DNA of 56,589 bases from Sphingobacteriaceae bacterium (GCA_947453445.1 CANGGP010000016.1:1-56589); one strand, 5' to 3'; shown: positions 8,793 to 18,789, counted from the stretch's first letter. Made by a program: numbers and translations. The notes: generated by a model from the sequence alone, not told the origin.

Positions 8793-11495
8793 CTACTCGT
8801 ATATAGATTTAAATGCCCAATCAGACATCGGTCTTATTGTATAAATTGCTCGTTGTTTTAAGTCCTGCTCTGATTGCGGGTCATAATCTTCGAACTTTGC
8901 AAAATCAAAATCATTTATTTCTTTTTTTACAAAAGAACTGCCCAGCACAAGTCCAATTTTTCCAAAATCACCAAAAAAGTATTCTTCAAGCAACGGGATT
9001 ACTTTGTCTTTGAAAGCCAATTGTAAAGACTCAATAGAATTAACAGTCATAAAATATGAGTGACCAATTTTGTGATCTTTGTCAATTAGCTTTTCAATTC
9101 GTTCATTCATTCGGTCTAAAAGTTGCAGTAAATCTACACCTTCAACAACACCTTTTGATTTGCCTTCTGACTTAATCAAACTTGATTTTGGGGACATTTC
9201 AATGAATGAAAAGCGCCTTCTTAATGCTGTATCGAGTGATTCAATACTTCTATCTGCTGTGTTCATTGTTCCGATTATATAAACGTTAGCTGGAACAGTG
9301 AACCGCTTTTTAGAATAGGGCAACATTACCTCCAAAGCTTCAGGATTGCCATACCTCTTTGTAGGCTCAATTAAAGTGATTAATTCACCGAATATGGAAG
9401 ATACGTTGCCCCTGTTGATTTCATCTATAATAATAACAAAGTTTTTAGTTTCGTTTTTTTGTTCTGCCTTGTTGTTGGTTTTAATAAAAAAACTAGGAAT
9501 TATAAACTCTTTTTTAAGTTTGTAGATGGTTTGCTGCGAAAGATTTTTTTGATAAAACTCATTTACTGGAATTTCTACATCTTTAAAAATCCATTCTACG
9601 TTTCTAAAATGATTCCAGCCAATATCTGAATCTTCTTCATAGCGGTATTCTCCTGTCACCTTTCCAAGTGCCCTGATATATAAATTGCCATTGGAAACGA
9701 CAATGTAATTGCCGACCTGAAGATAATTTTTGAAGTAGTTGATTGCCTGTGCAGCGTAGGAATCGATAGTGTACTCTTTGACAAGGCCATTAACTTTCTC
9801 TTCATCCTTGCCTGTAAAATCAACACCATCCCCGAATCCAATGCTCATTACATTATTATTAATGCAATAATCATACACATCTTTGCCTTCTTGTTTTGAA
9901 GTATCCCCAAGTGAAACCTTATAAAAAACGGCTTGATTAAATTGTGACTCTGTAAAGTTTACTAAATTCTCCTTGGCCAATGTTTGCGCATTTTTAATTG
10001 CATCGGCTTGGCGACAGATGCTTTTGAAGATACCGTCTTCAATATCATAATACACACTTTTCTCCTCAGTAAGTTTTGGCTTAATGCCTTCAACAAAATC
10101 TTCGTAGCTGAAGGATTGATGAAAGGTACAGAAAGCGATCTGACCCATGTTGCTTTTCCAGTCACGAATTAACAACTCGTTAAATCTATTTTGCAATTTA
10201 TCTCTGTTGCTTGCATTCGCATTATAGAAATCAGGATCAACCACTTTAATGGCTTCAGAGATTGTGTGGTATGTTTTGCCTGTACCAGGAGGGCCAAATA
10301 AAATTTGGTTTAAAGGGTGTGAATTGTTTGCTTCCATAATGATTTCATTTTTATCAAACTTTGTATAATCAGTGTTTACCCAATCTATAAGGGCATTTAG
10401 AGTTGAACTTTGATCAGGGTTTAGCTTTAATGCTTCTTGAAGGATATTATTGACATTGGCTAGGTTGTTAAGGTAATTAAACCCAACCTGCCCAACACGT
10501 TTTTTATCTTCCAAATAGCTCTTTTCCTTTACCTCTTCAATTTTATTTTTTAAGACAAGTGATAGAGGACGTGATCCTATTAAATTATAGCTTTCTCTTT
10601 TATTGACTTTTACTGTTTCATCTAAAACCTCGGCTTTACCATAGAAACCAACAATTTGATTTTGTGAATAGAATACAATTAAATTATTACTACCCGAAAC
10701 ACTAGGGGGATTTGTGAATTGCCCAAAACCATAAATTGACTCTTTAGGATTTCTTGGATTTTTAAAATCAAAATTCCAGCTCTCATGGCCTGTATTACCC
10801 TCGACAACAAATTTATGACCGCTAGCATCTTCACTTGGCCCTTGCCAGTTTTTACTATTCCATGTTATGTTTACCAATAAGTACTTTCTTTCGTCCTCTT
10901 CCGGCAAATCTTCAATATTTCCGGCATTATACTCTTCCTTTATTTCTTGGCGTAGTATGGCATATACTAAAAGGTTAGAAATCCATTGAAGTGTTTTTTT
11001 GTGGTTTAAGACGGAAATTTCATTCTCTTTTAATATTCCAAATTCAATGTAGTCGCCATAGTCGGGAAAATTAACCACTAGCGAAGGCACTTTATTCTTT
11101 ACATATTTGATTACTTTTGACTTAGTGAGATTTTCTACTCCTGTTACTGTGCCATCATGCCAAAGCCTTGAGCCGAAGCGAAGCGGTTCAACAAATTTAT
11201 CAAGTACTAACTGAATTAAATTTTTACCAGTTGCTTCATTATAAACAGCTAAACAATTTCCATTGACCCTATTATATAAGTGTATTAAAAAAACGTATGT
11301 CTTACCCTGATATTGTAAAGTTAATTTACGAGCGGTTTCTGTGGCTTTAAAATCAACAGTTCCAAAATCTTCGACTTCTTCAAATGCCGGCAAAGCGGCA
11401 ATATTTTCCTTATTCTCAAAGAACAATGAATATATGCCGTTTATTATAGGCTTTAAATTTGCCTTAGTGTTAGTATCAATTTTCCAGTTTGACAT
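8793..11495 (-). CDS. mcrB: McrB-family AAA+ GTPase with a PUA/EVE-like domain inserted in the motor
   Basis: The 900-residue protein has an N-terminal recognition part (1-390) that includes a beta-rich module at about 203-290 (LLVNITWNSKNWQGP...). The AAA+ motor then follows: Walker A GPPGTGKT at 401-408, FCTFHQSFSYEDFVEGIKP, Walker B FVIIIDEINRG at 687-693 and the McrB signature MNTADRS at 744-750, then DTALRRRF. Between Walker A and Walker B lie about 280 residues instead of the usual 80 or so. They hold a module (about 522-665) starting VFYKVSLG and containing VGNYIVVSNG and ALGKVTGEY, which resembles EVE/PUA-like modified-base readers. McrB proteins translocate DNA using GTP and recruit McrC. 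Confidence 0.92.
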   Translation of the reverse strand: MSNWKIDTNTKANLKPIINGIYSLFFENKENIAALPAFEEVEDFGTVDFKATETARKLTLQYQGKTYVFLIHLYNRVNGNCLAVYNEATGKNLIQLVLDKFVEPLRFGSRLWHDGTVTGVENLTKSKVIKYVKNKVPSLVVNFPDYGDYIEFGILKENEISVLNHKKTLQWISNLLVYAILRQEIKEEYNAGNIEDLPEEDERKYLLVNITWNSKNWQGPSEDASGHKFVVEGNTGHESWNFDFKNPRNPKESIYGFGQFTNPPSVSGSNNLIVFYSQNQIVGFYGKAEVLDETVKVNKRESYNLIGSRPLSLVLKNKIEEVKEKSYLEDKKRVGQVGFNYLNNLANVNNILQEALKLNPDQSSTLNALIDWVNTDYTKFDKNEIIMEANNSHPLNQILFGPPGTGKTYHTISEAIKVVDPDFYNANASNRDKLQNRFNELLIRDWKSNMGQIAFCTFHQSFSYEDFVEGIKPKLTEEKSVYYDIEDGIFKSICRQADAIKNAQTLAKENLVNFTESQFNQAVFYKVSLGDTSKQEGKDVYDYCINNNVMSIGFGDGVDFTGKDEEKVNGLVKEYTIDSYAAQAINYFKNYLQVGNYIVVSNGNLYIRALGKVTGEYRYEEDSDIGWNHFRNVEWIFKDVEIPVNEFYQKNLSQQTIYKLKKEFIIPSFFIKTNNKAEQKNETKNFVIIIDEINRGNVSSIFGELITLIEPTKRYGNPEALEVMLPYSKKRFTVPANVYIIGTMNTADRSIESLDTALRRRFSFIEMSPKSSLIKSEGKSKGVVEGVDLLQLLDRMNERIEKLIDKDHKIGHSYFMTVNSIESLQLAFKDKVIPLLEEYFFGDFGKIGLVLGSSFVKKEINDFDFAKFEDYDPQSEQDLKQRAIYTIRPMSDWAFKSIYE

Positions 11496-11512
11496 ATTAT
11501 TAAATTACTGAC

Positions 11513-14500
11513 TTATCTTTTTTCAGTGTAGGGTAAAGTTGGGTCAATTATTAATGCTTCTTCATTGGTAATATTGTAAAGGTCAAATACCAAAATGTCC
11601 AATTCATTTTCGAGTTCTTTGGTGCTAATTTCCGCATTCCTTCGTTTTAGTGACAATATTTTATTTACTAGATCAATAAATGGTTTTTGTTCTGCTTTTG
11701 CAATCTTTTTAACCGGTAATCTATAGTAATGAAAGATTCTTGTCTTAGTAAAAGCGCCTTTAGTCTTTTCAAAGGCAATTAAATTCATGAGGAAATGGAA
11801 AACTCTGGAGTTCAAAAGAGCTAGAAGGTATTTTAAATCGTACTCCTTATCTATTAGAATTAAGGAGTATAGAGTGGAAAGGGCATAATGATTATCTGAG
11901 TCAAAGGCGGCTATTATTCTATCTCCTGTTTCTCTAACAACGATTTTTTCTTGTTCGAACACTTCCTTTCTTCTAGGGTTAGCTAAATGATCGCCATGCA
12001 AAATGTATTTATGGGACAAAATGGCATATCTATCAATATCCTTACCACCTATTAGTTTTTTCCATTCTTTAGTTTTTTGTTCCTCTGAAACATATTTTTC
12101 GTTATCTCCGGTATCAATACCATCTTTCACATGTACAATATTTTCCAGATTTATAGAGTTTACGTTTAATTTGTCAATGATGTTCTTATATTGAAACCCA
12201 CGAAGAAAGAAAACCAACTTATCTTGGTTTAGAATGAATGATTTAGGAATTATTTTTTCTTCCCCAAATAAAGAACTGTTTGTCTTGATTCTTATATCAT
12301 AATTTTCTTCTTCTTTAGCCATAAAGCTGAACACCATTGAATGAACAACCGCCTCAGCAAAGACACCGTCATGGAGATCAACGATTTCCAAAATTTTATT
12401 CTTCATCAAAAGTTGTTCTCTTACCTTTTCTTCAAAATAATTATCCAAAAGAGTATTTGGAATTATATAAAAGCAAACCCCATTAGCTTTAAGAAGCTTT
12501 AAAGTTCTTAAAAGGAAAAGCGAGTATGAATCTATTTTAAATTGTGTTTCTGGATAAAGATTCCGATAAATTGCTTTTTCCTCATTCGTGAACTTTGCTC
12601 CATAAGGTGGATTCCCAATTACAATATCAAAACCCCCAGTATCGAAAATGTCCTTGTAAAATAGATGCCACAGAAAGTAAGGTCTTTCAGGAGTATTCTG
12701 TAAATCATGTAATTCGCTTCGCCTTTTTTGAAGATTCTTAAGTTGTGTTTTCGCTTTCTTTAATTCGGCCTCAAGCTTTATTGTAGTTTTTTCTTTTCTT
12801 TCTTTTACACCTTTGCTATCCGTTTTTGAAAGTTTATTACCGCTAATTTTAACTTCAATATCATTAATAACAATATGAATTTTATTTTCCGCAAACTCCA
12901 AATTAAAATCAATATGCAGATGAATTATCTCATCAATTTGATGCTTTAAAGCCTGCTTTTGTTCGGGTAGCTGCGCTGTAAAGTAATTTTCAATTAATTC
13001 TGAGATATTACTGTCGTCAATATAACTGGTATCAAAAATTGTAGATTGCGAGTTTATAGGGTTACCAAATAAATCAACTTCAAATTCAGTTACTTGTGTT
13101 TGGTTCCCGGAAATGTGACTTAAATCAATACCCTCAAAGCTTTCGAGTAAACTATTCCCTTGCATTATTTTAAAGTCAAGATTAGGAAGCGGGTAAGGTT
13201 CCTTTTCGTCAACAATTAAGCTCAACCAAAACCGCAATCTTGCTATGTCTACTGCACCTTTATCTAAATCAACCCCATAAATACTATGTTGAATTATATT
13301 TTTCTTTACAACATCAGGAGCCCAATCTTCCATACCCCATATTTCTTTCACTGAGTCATTACCCATTCCATAAAGCACTTGAACACATTGAAATATTTCA
13401 TTTAGCAATCCCATTGGAAATGCGCCTGACCCAATCGCAGGATCACAAATCTTTACTTCTTTTAGGGCTTCAGCTATTTGATCTTCGTAATTATTAGAAA
13501 AAATTAGTTTTGCTTCTTTTTTTCGAACTAACAATTCCAGAAGATTCCCGATGTTAATATCACCTTCGTGAGTATTAAGCCAATCAGTATGATTTCTTAA
13601 ATATGTTTTGAGATATTGTATCAAGCTTTCTTGACACATGTATTGAACGATGGGCTTAGGAGTATAAAATGCGCCTTTATCCTTGTTATCCTCAAGCAAA
13701 TTCTCAAAAATGTGACCTAACATCTCTGGATCAATTCCAACCTCATGATCTAAAGGATCATTCTCATCGATTGTAAAATTATACTGGCCAAAAAATTCTA
13801 TGAGATCCGCAAAATATTGACTTGGGAAGTCAAGTAGATCGGTTTTTGTGTACTCGTTTTCGAACAGACCCCCGTTGAGATATGGCACTCTTGTTCCGGT
13901 TAGTGGAAAAATTTCATTTGGTCGGTTGGGGGCGTTAAATGCTCCATAAAACAGCGGAAAAAGTGAGGTTGAATGAAATTTGTCTTTATTTTTAGTAGCC
14001 TCGAAAAGTTTAAGTAGAAACTCTCGGTCACCATCTTTCCACTTTTTATTCTCAGGAGGTACGCCCATCCAGCCTTTTTTTTGTAAAAACTGGATGAAGA
14101 CCAAACGACCAAGTAAGAGTTTAACAAAATTTCTGGCTAATTTATCATCGCTTTTAAAAACTGTTTTATGCTCAGATATTGGCTTCCCTTTTGTTTTCTC
14201 AACCCATTTTCCTTTTTCCTTTTCAAAACGTTTACCAGTAATGTGTTGCACAAAATCTTCGTAAAAGGCTTTGTACTTGGCAAAGAACTCCTTATTTAAA
14301 CGTTCAACAGAAAAAGCTTGTTCAACATCCTTAATGGTAGCCTTTTCCTTGGCGGTACTTAATTCCCAAAATCGATTGGCAGCAGTCTTGCAACTTTCAT
14401 TCTTCCCTAAAATGTAAGTAAAGCGTTTGGCATCTGTTTCAAGGTTTTTAAAATCACCTTCATTCTCGTCAAACTCAGTACTTTTAGCAGTAAAAGTAAA

Positions 14501-14833
14501 TCGGTAATCTTCCTTGCCTTGTTCGTATACTACTAATACTCCATGATTGCGTTCTTGGTCAATTAATGGTGCAACTAGCTTACGAAGCTCAACACGATTT
14601 CCAGAAAGATTTACATTTTCAGCAACATGCACTTCGAACATAGCTAGATTCTTTCCATCGGTCAACTTAACATTACCAATTTGTTTAAAAGACTCTACCT
14701 TATCGCTTTCAAATGGTATATCCTGAGGCTTTTGTAAATAGGATACGTTCGGAAAAACAAATTCAGTAATTTTTTTCCAGTTATCGGATTTGTATGGCTG
14801 AGAGAGTAATCTTCTTAATTCTTCCTTTTGCAT
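11513..14833 (-). CDS. Large N6-adenine DNA methylase, Eco57I-like with TaqI-like C-terminus
   Basis: The 1106-residue protein has an N-terminal beta-rich region (about 1-145, with LAMFEVHVAENVNLSGNRVELR), a helical part with KGAFYTPKPIVQYM (386-399), methylase motif I CDPAIGSGAFPMGLL (463-477) and motif IV NPPYGAKF at 741-748. A coiled coil lies just before motif IV. The C-terminal 250 residues (LIGGKDIDRY, YALSTLYSLIL, LLALLNSRVFHFLM) match TaqI-like target-recognition domains. No clear PD-(D/E)XK nuclease is visible at the N-terminus. It starts 5 bases beyond the helicase stop. It probably marks self DNA for the locus. Confidence 0.9.
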   Translation of the reverse strand: MQKEELRRLLSQPYKSDNWKKITEFVFPNVSYLQKPQDIPFESDKVESFKQIGNVKLTDGKNLAMFEVHVAENVNLSGNRVELRKLVAPLIDQERNHGVLVVYEQGKEDYRFTFTAKSTEFDENEGDFKNLETDAKRFTYILGKNESCKTAANRFWELSTAKEKATIKDVEQAFSVERLNKEFFAKYKAFYEDFVQHITGKRFEKEKGKWVEKTKGKPISEHKTVFKSDDKLARNFVKLLLGRLVFIQFLQKKGWMGVPPENKKWKDGDREFLLKLFEATKNKDKFHSTSLFPLFYGAFNAPNRPNEIFPLTGTRVPYLNGGLFENEYTKTDLLDFPSQYFADLIEFFGQYNFTIDENDPLDHEVGIDPEMLGHIFENLLEDNKDKGAFYTPKPIVQYMCQESLIQYLKTYLRNHTDWLNTHEGDINIGNLLELLVRKKEAKLIFSNNYEDQIAEALKEVKICDPAIGSGAFPMGLLNEIFQCVQVLYGMGNDSVKEIWGMEDWAPDVVKKNIIQHSIYGVDLDKGAVDIARLRFWLSLIVDEKEPYPLPNLDFKIMQGNSLLESFEGIDLSHISGNQTQVTEFEVDLFGNPINSQSTIFDTSYIDDSNISELIENYFTAQLPEQKQALKHQIDEIIHLHIDFNLEFAENKIHIVINDIEVKISGNKLSKTDSKGVKERKEKTTIKLEAELKKAKTQLKNLQKRRSELHDLQNTPERPYFLWHLFYKDIFDTGGFDIVIGNPPYGAKFTNEEKAIYRNLYPETQFKIDSYSLFLLRTLKLLKANGVCFYIIPNTLLDNYFEEKVREQLLMKNKILEIVDLHDGVFAEAVVHSMVFSFMAKEEENYDIRIKTNSSLFGEEKIIPKSFILNQDKLVFFLRGFQYKNIIDKLNVNSINLENIVHVKDGIDTGDNEKYVSEEQKTKEWKKLIGGKDIDRYAILSHKYILHGDHLANPRRKEVFEQEKIVVRETGDRIIAAFDSDNHYALSTLYSLILIDKEYDLKYLLALLNSRVFHFLMNLIAFEKTKGAFTKTRIFHYYRLPVKKIAKAEQKPFIDLVNKILSLKRRNAEISTKELENELDILVFDLYNITNEEALIIDPTLPYTEKR

Positions 14834-14838
14834 AAATT

Positions 14839-17800
14839 TTATTTAGTGAAAGAAAAAGACTCTGAAATAATTATTTCAGGCTTAAATTTTTCAAATGATT
14901 TTATAGTAACAGTTGGGCGACTATCGCCATTCTCAGTTATTTCTATCGGGTATTTGTCAATGATCTTTAAAATTGAATCCAATAAATCAACCGCCTTCAT
15001 TGGTGTCTTCTTTACGTTACGTTTTAAGGCATTAACGTCCCTTTGTAATTGCTGAAACTTTCCAAGCTTGATGGCATGTTTAGCTGCCTTAAGTTTGTCT
15101 TTTTCCACTTCACCTACAAAAGGTAAATTCATAAAACCATCTAAGTAAGCCAAGGCACGTTTTTCGTTCGGCCCTTGCGTGGTGTCAACGACTTGACCAC
15201 TTGCAATCTCGTCCTGCAATTTCTCATGAAAGTCCTTTAGTGCATTGTTTACATGCTCATGATGATCTTTATGCAATGGAATGCTCTTTTCAGGAGTATC
15301 TGCTCTAAACTCACGAGCTACCTCCACAAAGGTCATTTCTTCAATTGATCCATCTCCACGAGACCAATAGAACGCATCTCTTCGGTTGTTTCTGATAAAA
15401 CAAATTGTAGTATCACGTTTAGTCCTCTCTTTCCGACCTACACGGGCTCTAAGCGGCAAGTTTTTAATCTTCCTGAACAATTCCGGGTTCTCTTCCTTAA
15501 ACTTTCGCAGTTCCATTAAAAAGGCAAGTTTCTCATCCTTTTCATCTTCAATGTTTTTATCGAACAGCCCGAACGACTGCGTCTCTTCATCAGGTGAGTA
15601 TATTTCAGAGTCTTCTCCCAAAGCAGAATGAAACGCTTGCAATTTCATTATGGCTTTCTTTTCTAACTCGATATCATCGTTCACCTTAGATGTAGGATAG
15701 AAATTAAATATATAAACTCGAGGTGCAAGGGAGCCAATACGATTCACCCTTCCGATACGCTGCATCAGCTTAGTGGAATTCCAAGGTGTATCGTAATTCA
15801 CAATCACATTACTGCGGTGTAAGTTCACACCTTCAGCTAAAACCTCAGTGGAAATTACAATATTGTAATCGCTACGGTATTGCTCACGAGGGATATTAGC
15901 ATCAAAATTAGCTCTGATAATTTCTCGTAGATTATTTCTGTTTGCCGCATGGACTTCCAAGACATCTGTGCGACCTTGTTTTTTTAAACTATCAACAAGA
16001 TAATTCGTGGTTTCTTTTGATTCAGAAAAAACCACCAATTTTGACTGCGGGTTTATTTCTTTAGCCAAAAGTTCATTATTTATTCGGTGCAGAAATTCTT
16101 CTAATTTAGGATCTTCAGTTACTTTTTTCCAACGTTCGTTTAAATCAGTAAGAATAACAAAATCTCTTTTTAAGCCCTCAAAAAATACTGATTCAAAATC
16201 ATCAGGTGTACATATCTCAATAGAAGGATCAGTGTCTTTTAAATCTAAAACCTTTTGCATTAACTCATCTTCACGTTCCTCAACAATGTATTCCGTAACG
16301 TTTAAGTTTGGCGCTAAAATTACTGCACCGGAATTAAACATCTTTATCATAGCCCCAGTAGCTTCAGTAAACCTATTTAAGGAAGCTTTAAAAGCATAAA
16401 AACTACTGTCGATCCGTTTAACCAATAGCGTCTTCATTATTTTAGCTAATGCAGCCGATGCCACATCCGCATTTTTGTATTTTGATTTTTTACCAGCTAA
16501 TAAAAATTTAATTGCCTGATACCTGAAATACTTCACACCATCTACTTCATGACTCAATAGGTACATAGTTTGGTCATACAGATCATCTAGTGCAGGACTG
16601 AGCTGATAGAGTATTTTTCGGGGCTTGTCAATATCGGGGAACACAATACCTTGTTCTTCCAAATCGGATGTGTATTGGAAATGTGCTTTTAGATCGGATC
16701 TTGTTCTTCGCACAGTAAGCGGAGCTATTACTTTGTCCCGTATCTCCTGATATATTTTTTTGACACCAGTTTGTACTTCTGTAATACTGGGGTTCTCTTT
16801 TAATTTCTTGTATTCATCAATTCTCTGGCGAAAAAAATGTTGTAAGTTGGAAACTTCAAGTGTTGAATCCTTAGCATCCTGAAATAGATAAACTTGATTG
16901 GCAATATCCTCCGGGCGATTATTTAAGGGGGTTGCAGAGATTAACATGACTTTTTTTTCTGCTTTTGAACCGTCCTTCAATATCCTTTTCGTTTTTGTTT
17001 TGCAAAGCTTTTGTAATTCATTATAGGCATCAGCCGTATCGTTTCTGAATTTGTGTGCTTCATCAATAACAACCAAATCGTACTTTTCAGGATCAGCTAC
17101 TTTATGAAGGCTACCATTTGTAATTACTGAGTAATTATGAAGTTGAAATTTATCTAATGTTTCGATCCAGTTTTCTTTTAAAGCTGGTGGAACAACGATA
17201 AGTGTGTTCGAAATATGGGAAGGGAAATCATTGGAGTAGAAAAACTTCTTGGCGATTAAAGTGCCAACAACAGTTTTACCCAGACCAACAACATCAGCTA
17301 GAAAAAAACCGTTGTGTTTCTGTAATAATTTAAACCCTTCATTGACTGCATCAATTTGATAAGAAAGACGTTTAAAGCCTTTAGGTAGGTCTGTTACGGA
17401 ATTTGGATCGAACTCTACACTCTTACCAAAATACTCAATCAGGAATTTGATATATACTTCGAATGGGGTAAAATTATCGTTTAGGTAAGTTTCTTCTTTT
17501 ACTTTTTCTATTTCAACCGGCAACACAGGAATGCCTTCCAGCCAAAGCTTTTCGAATTCGTCTGTAGCAAATTGTACATCATCAAAATCTCTCAACAAGA
17601 CATTAAACTCGTAGTTAAAATTATCGCCAGCCCCCAGACCTGCCTCAGTTAGGTTAGAGGAGCCAGTTATTACATTTCCACTTTTGTGTTCGTTCCAATT
17701 ATCAGGTCGGAAAATATAGATTTTAGCGTGCAGTTTCTTAGTTGGGTGTGCTTTTAATTGAATCTTTTTAGTCGTGATATCCTTGATAAATTGCATTATC

Positions 17801-18126
17801 CCTTCTTCAATTTCGCTATCGTATGCCGAAGATTGAATATCTTCCTTTGTTTCATTTAAGAATTCTACAAGTGTTTGATGGGCGTCTCCTTGAAAGAGTA
17901 ATCCTTTTGAGTGATATTTTTCAATAATCTTATCTACATTAATTCCAATGAGTATTCGAATATTTGGAACATCTTCTAAAAAAGGGCGAATACGGAAATA
18001 TCCTGAAGCTCTGAAATAGCCAATCAGGGCATCAAAGAATTCAATGTCCTTGTTATGTTCAAAAACACCTTTGAATTTTTGAAGTAAAGTATTAGTTCCT
18101 TCGTTTGTAAAAAATTTAGTCGCCAT
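14839..18126 (-). CDS. PLD-nuclease/SNF2-type helicase fusion
   Basis: This 1095-residue protein fuses a phospholipase D-like nuclease domain (about 1-200) to a superfamily 2 helicase. The PLD part has the HxK motif in LHAKIYIF (His133, Lys135) followed by GSSNLTEAGLG (155-165), so a single HKD-like active site is likely and may dimerise. The helicase has motif I ADVVGLGKT (277-285), motif II VIDEAHKF (353-360), motif III SATPLNN, and motifs V-VI LAEGVNLHRSNVI and MQRIGRVNRIG. Such fusions often neighbour Eco57I-type methylases in defence loci, as here. It is the longest gene and heads the core part of the operon, 118 bases after cREC. Confidence 0.9.
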   Translation of the reverse strand: MATKFFTNEGTNTLLQKFKGVFEHNKDIEFFDALIGYFRASGYFRIRPFLEDVPNIRILIGINVDKIIEKYHSKGLLFQGDAHQTLVEFLNETKEDIQSSAYDSEIEEGIMQFIKDITTKKIQLKAHPTKKLHAKIYIFRPDNWNEHKSGNVITGSSNLTEAGLGAGDNFNYEFNVLLRDFDDVQFATDEFEKLWLEGIPVLPVEIEKVKEETYLNDNFTPFEVYIKFLIEYFGKSVEFDPNSVTDLPKGFKRLSYQIDAVNEGFKLLQKHNGFFLADVVGLGKTVVGTLIAKKFFYSNDFPSHISNTLIVVPPALKENWIETLDKFQLHNYSVITNGSLHKVADPEKYDLVVIDEAHKFRNDTADAYNELQKLCKTKTKRILKDGSKAEKKVMLISATPLNNRPEDIANQVYLFQDAKDSTLEVSNLQHFFRQRIDEYKKLKENPSITEVQTGVKKIYQEIRDKVIAPLTVRRTRSDLKAHFQYTSDLEEQGIVFPDIDKPRKILYQLSPALDDLYDQTMYLLSHEVDGVKYFRYQAIKFLLAGKKSKYKNADVASAALAKIMKTLLVKRIDSSFYAFKASLNRFTEATGAMIKMFNSGAVILAPNLNVTEYIVEEREDELMQKVLDLKDTDPSIEICTPDDFESVFFEGLKRDFVILTDLNERWKKVTEDPKLEEFLHRINNELLAKEINPQSKLVVFSESKETTNYLVDSLKKQGRTDVLEVHAANRNNLREIIRANFDANIPREQYRSDYNIVISTEVLAEGVNLHRSNVIVNYDTPWNSTKLMQRIGRVNRIGSLAPRVYIFNFYPTSKVNDDIELEKKAIMKLQAFHSALGEDSEIYSPDEETQSFGLFDKNIEDEKDEKLAFLMELRKFKEENPELFRKIKNLPLRARVGRKERTKRDTTICFIRNNRRDAFYWSRGDGSIEEMTFVEVAREFRADTPEKSIPLHKDHHEHVNNALKDFHEKLQDEIASGQVVDTTQGPNEKRALAYLDGFMNLPFVGEVEKDKLKAAKHAIKLGKFQQLQRDVNALKRNVKKTPMKAVDLLDSILKIIDKYPIEITENGDSRPTVTIKSFEKFKPEIIISESFSFTK

Positions 18127-18244
18127 CTATTTTCTTTAAAGCGCTAATAAATCGTTAAGATTTACTCGCTGTAAATTATTGATTATCAGTTTTAAATATA
18201 GTTCTAAAATTCTTTATTTCTAAACCCAAATAATGATCAACTAG

Positions 18245-18586
18245 TCATAAATTGGTGTTCAGGTGCTTAATATAATTGTTGAGCAATCCTTCAATTTGCT
18301 TCTTAGCCACCGGATTCGCAGAGTGAACCTGAAACTTCAAATTGGATAAATTAATGCCTGATTCGTAAACAAGCCATTTGGCGCAGGCGTAACCATCAGG
18401 TAATACGTTGTGACTCTCATCTTCACCAAGATCATTGTCAAAACTTATAAATTCAGGGAGACCTTTCTCATGAATCTGCTCTACAAATTCTTTGTAAGAT
18501 CGAACGATCACAAAATCGCTGTTTCTCAATTGTGGGAAAACAAGATCTACGTTTCGGATATCGTCTAAAAAGAGTTTATAGGACAT
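18245..18586 (-). CDS. Cyclic-phosphate-processing receiver-domain protein (cREC)
   Basis: The 113-residue protein has the pattern of the cREC family: an initial YKLFLDDIRN, then FVIVRSYKEFVEQI, GLPEFISFDNDLGED, DGYACAKWLV and FQVHSANPVAKKQI. It resembles a response-regulator receiver stripped of output, but the conserved acidic residues (D8, D9, D50, D52) and the HSANP motif are thought to build a site for processing cyclic phosphates. A role in RNA-end or nucleotide metabolism has been proposed for the family. It is the first gene of the leftward operon, under operator B, separated by 118 bases from the PLD-helicase. Confidence 0.8.
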   Translation of the reverse strand: MSYKLFLDDIRNVDLVFPQLRNSDFVIVRSYKEFVEQIHEKGLPEFISFDNDLGEDESHNVLPDGYACAKWLVYESGINLSNLKFQVHSANPVAKKQIEGLLNNYIKHLNTNL

Positions 18587-18607
18587 GTTTAAAAGTACTA
18601 AAATAAA

Positions 18608-18640
18608 TTAGTTAAACGCAATATAAATGCGGTTAACTAA
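18608..18640. promoter_or_regulatory. Inverted-repeat operator B upstream of cREC
   Basis: TTAGTTAAACGCA (18608-18620) and TGCGGTTAACTAA (18628-18640) form a 13-bp inverted repeat with one mismatch and a 7-base spacer. The core AACGCA-N7-TGCGGT matches operator A at 1290-1308. On the minus strand the middle reads TTTATATTGCG, overlapping a -7-like element 35 to 40 bases before the cREC start. The site therefore sits where a repressor would block the head promoter of the leftward operon. Confidence 0.62.
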
Positions 18641-18730
18641 AGTGACGGTTTCGAGTCTTTTAACTCAAAATTTTATTGGTCTGTAAAACAATAAGATAGT
18701 TCTGACTTTGGATAAAAATGAGGGATTTAT

Positions 18731-18761
18731 TTTGCAATTATGCAGATTAGGAATACTTTTG
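18731..18761 (+). promoter_or_regulatory. Consensus Bacteroidota promoter for the XRE-ImmA gene
   Basis: TTTG at 18731-18734 and TACTTTTG at 18754-18761 are separated by 19 bases. This is a full match to the TTTG-N19-TAnnTTTG pattern of the Bacteroidota primary sigma factor. The ATG of the XRE-ImmA gene follows 28 bases later. It is one of the clearest promoters in the window and points away from cREC, so 18587-18789 is a divergent control region. Confidence 0.75.
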
Positions 18762-18789
18762 ATTCGCAGTTAAACTGAAAGTATAAGAA

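Noticed and set aside
18245-18586. Ordinary two-component response regulator
   Set aside because: The HSANP and FDNDLGED motifs fit the cyclic-phosphate-processing receiver family, and no Lys switch or output domain is present.
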